64,000 nucleotides of DNA from Pontederia crassipes (lineage: Eukaryota; Streptophyta; Magnoliopsida; Commelinales; Pontederiaceae): assembly GCA_030549335.1 (NCBI GenBank), contig CM060187.1:50612203-50676202 (forward strand), written 5' to 3'. Shown in pieces: positions 61,101 through 64,000 of this stretch. Positions within the stretch are counted from its first letter, which is position 1; the number at the start of each line of letters is the position of its first letter. Made by a program: the position numbers and the translations under genes. A model generated the notes under the pieces. That model searched no databases. It was not told where the DNA came from and saw nothing but the letters and a program-made list of their open reading frames with translations.

Positions 61101-64000
61101 TAGTCTTATGTGGATCTTGTTTCTGGTATCCCAGGTTTGTCCCAATTTGACTTTTCATTTAAGATTGCACTGTTCCAACAATCTTGATCAGGGTCTTATA
61201 TTCTGATTGTGATGCAGCATTATGATAGACGGGGCCGACATGATTTGGCTCTAGCTAAAATTGATGAGGCGATTGAACATACACCAACTGTCACTGATTT
61301 ATATTCGGTTAAGGTTTGTGTCATCTTTGCTGGCATTGCTTTTCTATCAACTGGGAAAAGGCATCTGTGTCTATTTCTCCTTGCATTGTTTCTGAGAGGA
61401 AGTCTCCTTGTATTATGCTGTGTCAATGTCATTACAAAAACATTGATATATCCTAAAGGTTCTGCGATATTCATGTTCTGCAAGTTATTTTGTAACCTGA
61501 TGATAAACATTTTTCTTTACGCATATTCAAATTTCAAAGCATACAACATTTTCTTTCCTATCAGTGCATCTTTCCCTTTGGAGACATTCTTGTAAGTTCT
61601 TGGGATATGTACTGAACCTATATCATGAGAAAGACATAAATTAAGTACCCATGTCTTTTACAAATGTTTTTATGTCGAAGCAAATTATTTGGATGATTGT
61701 CCTAAAATCATTTTTTATTGTTACAAAAAACTAACATACGGAAGAGAGATTTTTACAATCAAATGATGATGATTGATGAGTTGTCCTTGAGTTGATATAT
61801 CATAATCATTTAATCGAAACAATGAGGGAGTATATTGTAGTTGTTAATATGTCCTCTTGCTGATCACAGGCTCGAATACTAAAGCATGCCGGTGACATGG
61901 TAGCAGCTGCTGCTTTGGCAGATGAAGCAAGGTCAATGGATCTTGCTGATCGTTATTTAAATAGCGGGTGTGTTATGCACATGCTAGAGGCTGACCAGGT
62001 ATTTTGATTTTGAAAATTGCATTTTTCCACTTACAATTTCTTCTTGGGCAGTTGTTCTTTCCTCATGACAATCACAGTTATTTTTTTCCAATTATTTAAT
62101 CGGTCAAGGTTGGACTAGCGGAGAAGACAGCTGCTTTGTTTACAAAAGATGGAGATCAACATAATAACCTTCATGACATGCAATGCATGTGGTAAGCTCT
62201 TGGGGCCCCATCTCTCTGCAAATTTTATAATTTATATGGGATCCTTATTACTTCTGGTATCTGGAAGGTATGAACTTGCATCTGGAGAAAGCTACTTCCG
62301 TCAAGGTGATCTTGGGCGGGCATTGAAGAAATTCTTAGCTGTAGAAAAACATTATGCAGATATGACTGAGGATCAGTTTGATTTTCATTCTTATTGTCTA
62401 CGGAAAATGACTTTGCGGGCCTATGTATCAATGCTAAAGTTTCAAGATAAACTTCACTCACACAAATATTTCCATAAAGCAGCAGCAGGAATTATAAGGT
62501 GATGTTTCTTCGAAATATATGCCAGTCTAACTATCTAAATTTCTTGAGATAGTTTGTCATTTGTCATGTTGACTTTTCGCTTACTTCTAATTTCTCTTAT
62601 CTCTGTTTTTATTTCGTATTTGGTTGGAGTGGCATGTTTCATTTAACCTCTAACTATCTAAACTTCTTGAAGTAGTTTGTTATCTTGTATTTTCATGTAC
62701 CTATTTCTGTGATCTCTGTTCTTATTCGGTTTTGATAGGATTAACTTATCTTATTACTTCTACTTGATCTGGTTTAACTTTGTAAATTTGAAACTTTATC
62801 CTTTCAAATTCTTTGAAGGATGTCTGTCAAAAAAAATTCTTTGAACGATGAACAGTCAGATGTTAATCCTAATTTTCTGACATATTGATTAGCTATTTGT
62901 TTAATGTTTGAATTTCGATAGTGTTGTAGTTTTTTTTTTTTAAATCTCAGATGCACTTCTATTTCAAATGTTTGTACATTTAAATGTGACGGTATATTGT
63001 TTTGGTTGAAAATGATTCTCATTTGATTTTCTAAGATACAGTTATAGCAAGAAGGTATAGGGAAGTTATCAACTAGGTGGTGTTTTGTACTTATGCATGG
63101 GTATTTACATCACAGATGCATATATCAAATTTTGTAAGAAAGAATTTTTAGTGTTAGATGTGATGTACCTGGCCAGTCAAATATGTTGGACTTAAGTTGT
63201 TTGATTTTGATCCATTCGATCTAGTTATTTGCTACTTCTTGCCTTCTATATTTGGCCTGTTATCCCTAGCCGACCACAACACTTAATGCAGTTTTAACAC
63301 AAGATAGCAAACCAGGGCTGTTAACATAGTGACTAAAGCGGGGGTGGGGGATATGGCAGAGCAATACCAGCATAACGTCAGAGTGGAAGGGGGGAGAAAT
63401 TTCTTGGCGAAAAAGTGGGTTGTCACGTTGAAGAGGCAAGTGGGAGGTACTGGAGGAAGAATGGACGAGTTAGTGAACTTGTGGGATGAACTGTAGCATC
63501 CCCCTTCTGGTGCTGATAGACAGAGGTCCTTATGGGACGAATCTTTGGGGCTGCAATGGTCTTTGTTGGGGTGGTGGGTGGAAGGTGGCTGCAGAAGGTA
63601 GAAGCGGTTGTGAGTGGGCAGAGGAAGCCAACAATAGTAATCTTCCTCTGAAGGTGGGGTAGGAACCTGGGAAGAATGCCCATTGTGGAAAGGGGAGTGT
63701 GGACCTGTGGTGAACAGCATTAATAATGCTGATGCAAGATTCTGCATCACCGCCACACATTTTTTAGTGCACAATCACACACCCCTTTAAGTAATTGTCT
63801 AAATTTTAGTAGCAAAAATGCGTCACTTGGGTTCATGATCATGTTACCTTATTTACTTATACAAAAGAGTGCATCTTATGTGTTCTTTTTTTTCCTGAAT
63901 TTAGGTGCTATATTAAGTTGCATGATTCTCCATCAAAATCAGCAACTGAGGAGACTGATGACATGTCAAAATTGGACCCTTCTCAAAGGAAGAAAATAAG
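52136..64000 (+). CDS. NAA15: NAA15, auxiliary (ribosome-anchoring) subunit of N-terminal acetyltransferase A; 3' end outside window
   Basis: Eighteen phase-consistent GT-AG exons: 52136-52186, 52912-52990, 53751-53833, 53913-54062, 55319-55434, 56242-56347, 56641-56712, 56919-57034, 58729-58861, 60247-60324, 60447-60500, 60587-60657, 61080-61134, 61218-61313, 61870-61998, 62109-62191, 62268-62498, 63905-64000 (open). They encode about 600 residues from [17 protein letters not shown] onward; plant NAA15 is about 900, so roughly one third is missing. Tetratricopeptide-like helices run throughout (for example [32 protein letters not shown]), and [20 protein letters not shown] is a family signature. 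NAA15 wraps the catalytic NAA10 and anchors NatA at the ribosome exit tunnel, so that nascent chains starting Ala, Ser, Thr, Gly, Cys or Val are acetylated. No in-frame stop or frameshift was seen. Exon base composition is ordinary, unlike the GC-rich BAHD gene. Confidence 0.95.
54962..55130 (+). mobile_element. 3' end of an RTE-type LINE (or derived SINE) in NAA15 intron 4
   Basis: The segment CGGTCCCAAGCCCGGATAAA … GCCGACCCCACCTAGTGGGA followed by TTGG and (TTG)n is a widely recurring plant retroposon tail. RTE elements end in short TTG repeats like this. Only about 170 bp is present, as in a strongly 5'-truncated insertion. Confidence 0.7.
57060..58720 (+). other. NAA15 intron 8, no gene
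   Basis: A 1.7-kb intron that is AT-rich. A sentence-like repeat CATCATGCACTGTCTCTGATG occurs at about 57453 and 57511. (TA)/(TG) microsatellite at about 58570-58625. No coding signal. Confidence 0.5.
63290..63785. other. G-rich insertion-like segment in the last visible NAA15 intron
   Basis: Composition changes sharply from AT-rich to G-rich on the + strand for about 490 bp, then back. A 163-codon frame on the minus strand arises from this skew and has no recognisable domain (Pro/Ser/His-rich). It is probably a small transposon fragment; ends were not resolved. Confidence 0.4.

Noticed and set aside
63283..63774. 163-codon minus frame in a NAA15 intron
   Set aside because: Explained by the G-rich strand bias of the segment; no domain and no splice context.

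Overview
This is a window of flowering-plant nuclear DNA. Evidence: multi-exon genes with GT-AG and GC-AG introns, plant gene families (BAHD acyltransferase, plant-type CENP-C, NAA15), an insertion of plastid DNA, and dense plant transposons. The BAHD exons are strongly GC-rich while the CENP-C and NAA15 exons are AT-leaning. That bimodality is typical of monocots, so a monocot is my best guess, but only as inference.

Three cellular genes are supported. (1) A BAHD acyltransferase on + (exons 4512-4958 and 13240-14097) is split by an 8.28 kb transposon-filled intron, and a CACTA transposon (2333-4220) sits about 290 bp upstream of its ATG. (2) A centromere protein C gene (CENP-C) lies on the minus strand, 22487 down to 17301. 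I reconstructed 12 exons that join in phase into about 697 residues and end in the CENP-C motif and the cupin-like tail. (3) The 5' two thirds of the NatA auxiliary subunit gene NAA15 lies on + from 52136 and runs off the window end; 18 phase-consistent exons are visible.

The rest is mobile or decayed DNA. 4959-13239: BAHD intron with several TIR elements. 15197-15703: hAT-type MITE. 23804-26369: solo LTR with its own nested hAT MITE. About 27509-29637: a scrambled mosaic of at least ten plastid fragments (psaA, psbA twice, rrn16 three times, rrn23 twice, trnD, trnN, rpl2), bracketed by two diverged copies of one nuclear sequence. 32149-32607: a broken F-box gene. 32608-43787: a Copia-like LTR element without recognisable pol, which carries a nested minus-strand Ty3/Gypsy chromovirus element (34155-43122). 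45230-46504: a MULE with long TIRs around a GC-rich minisatellite. About 46.6-51.0 kb: a second long-TIR element holding a complete-looking but coding-poor LTR element (47104-50687).

The genes look functionally independent: secondary-metabolite acylation, kinetochore assembly and co-translational N-terminal acetylation. I found no operon-like logic and no convincing new enzymatic system. The most unusual items are the plastid mosaic, the CENP-C repeat with paired GC-AG donors, and several TIR elements that each carry a GC-rich low-complexity core.
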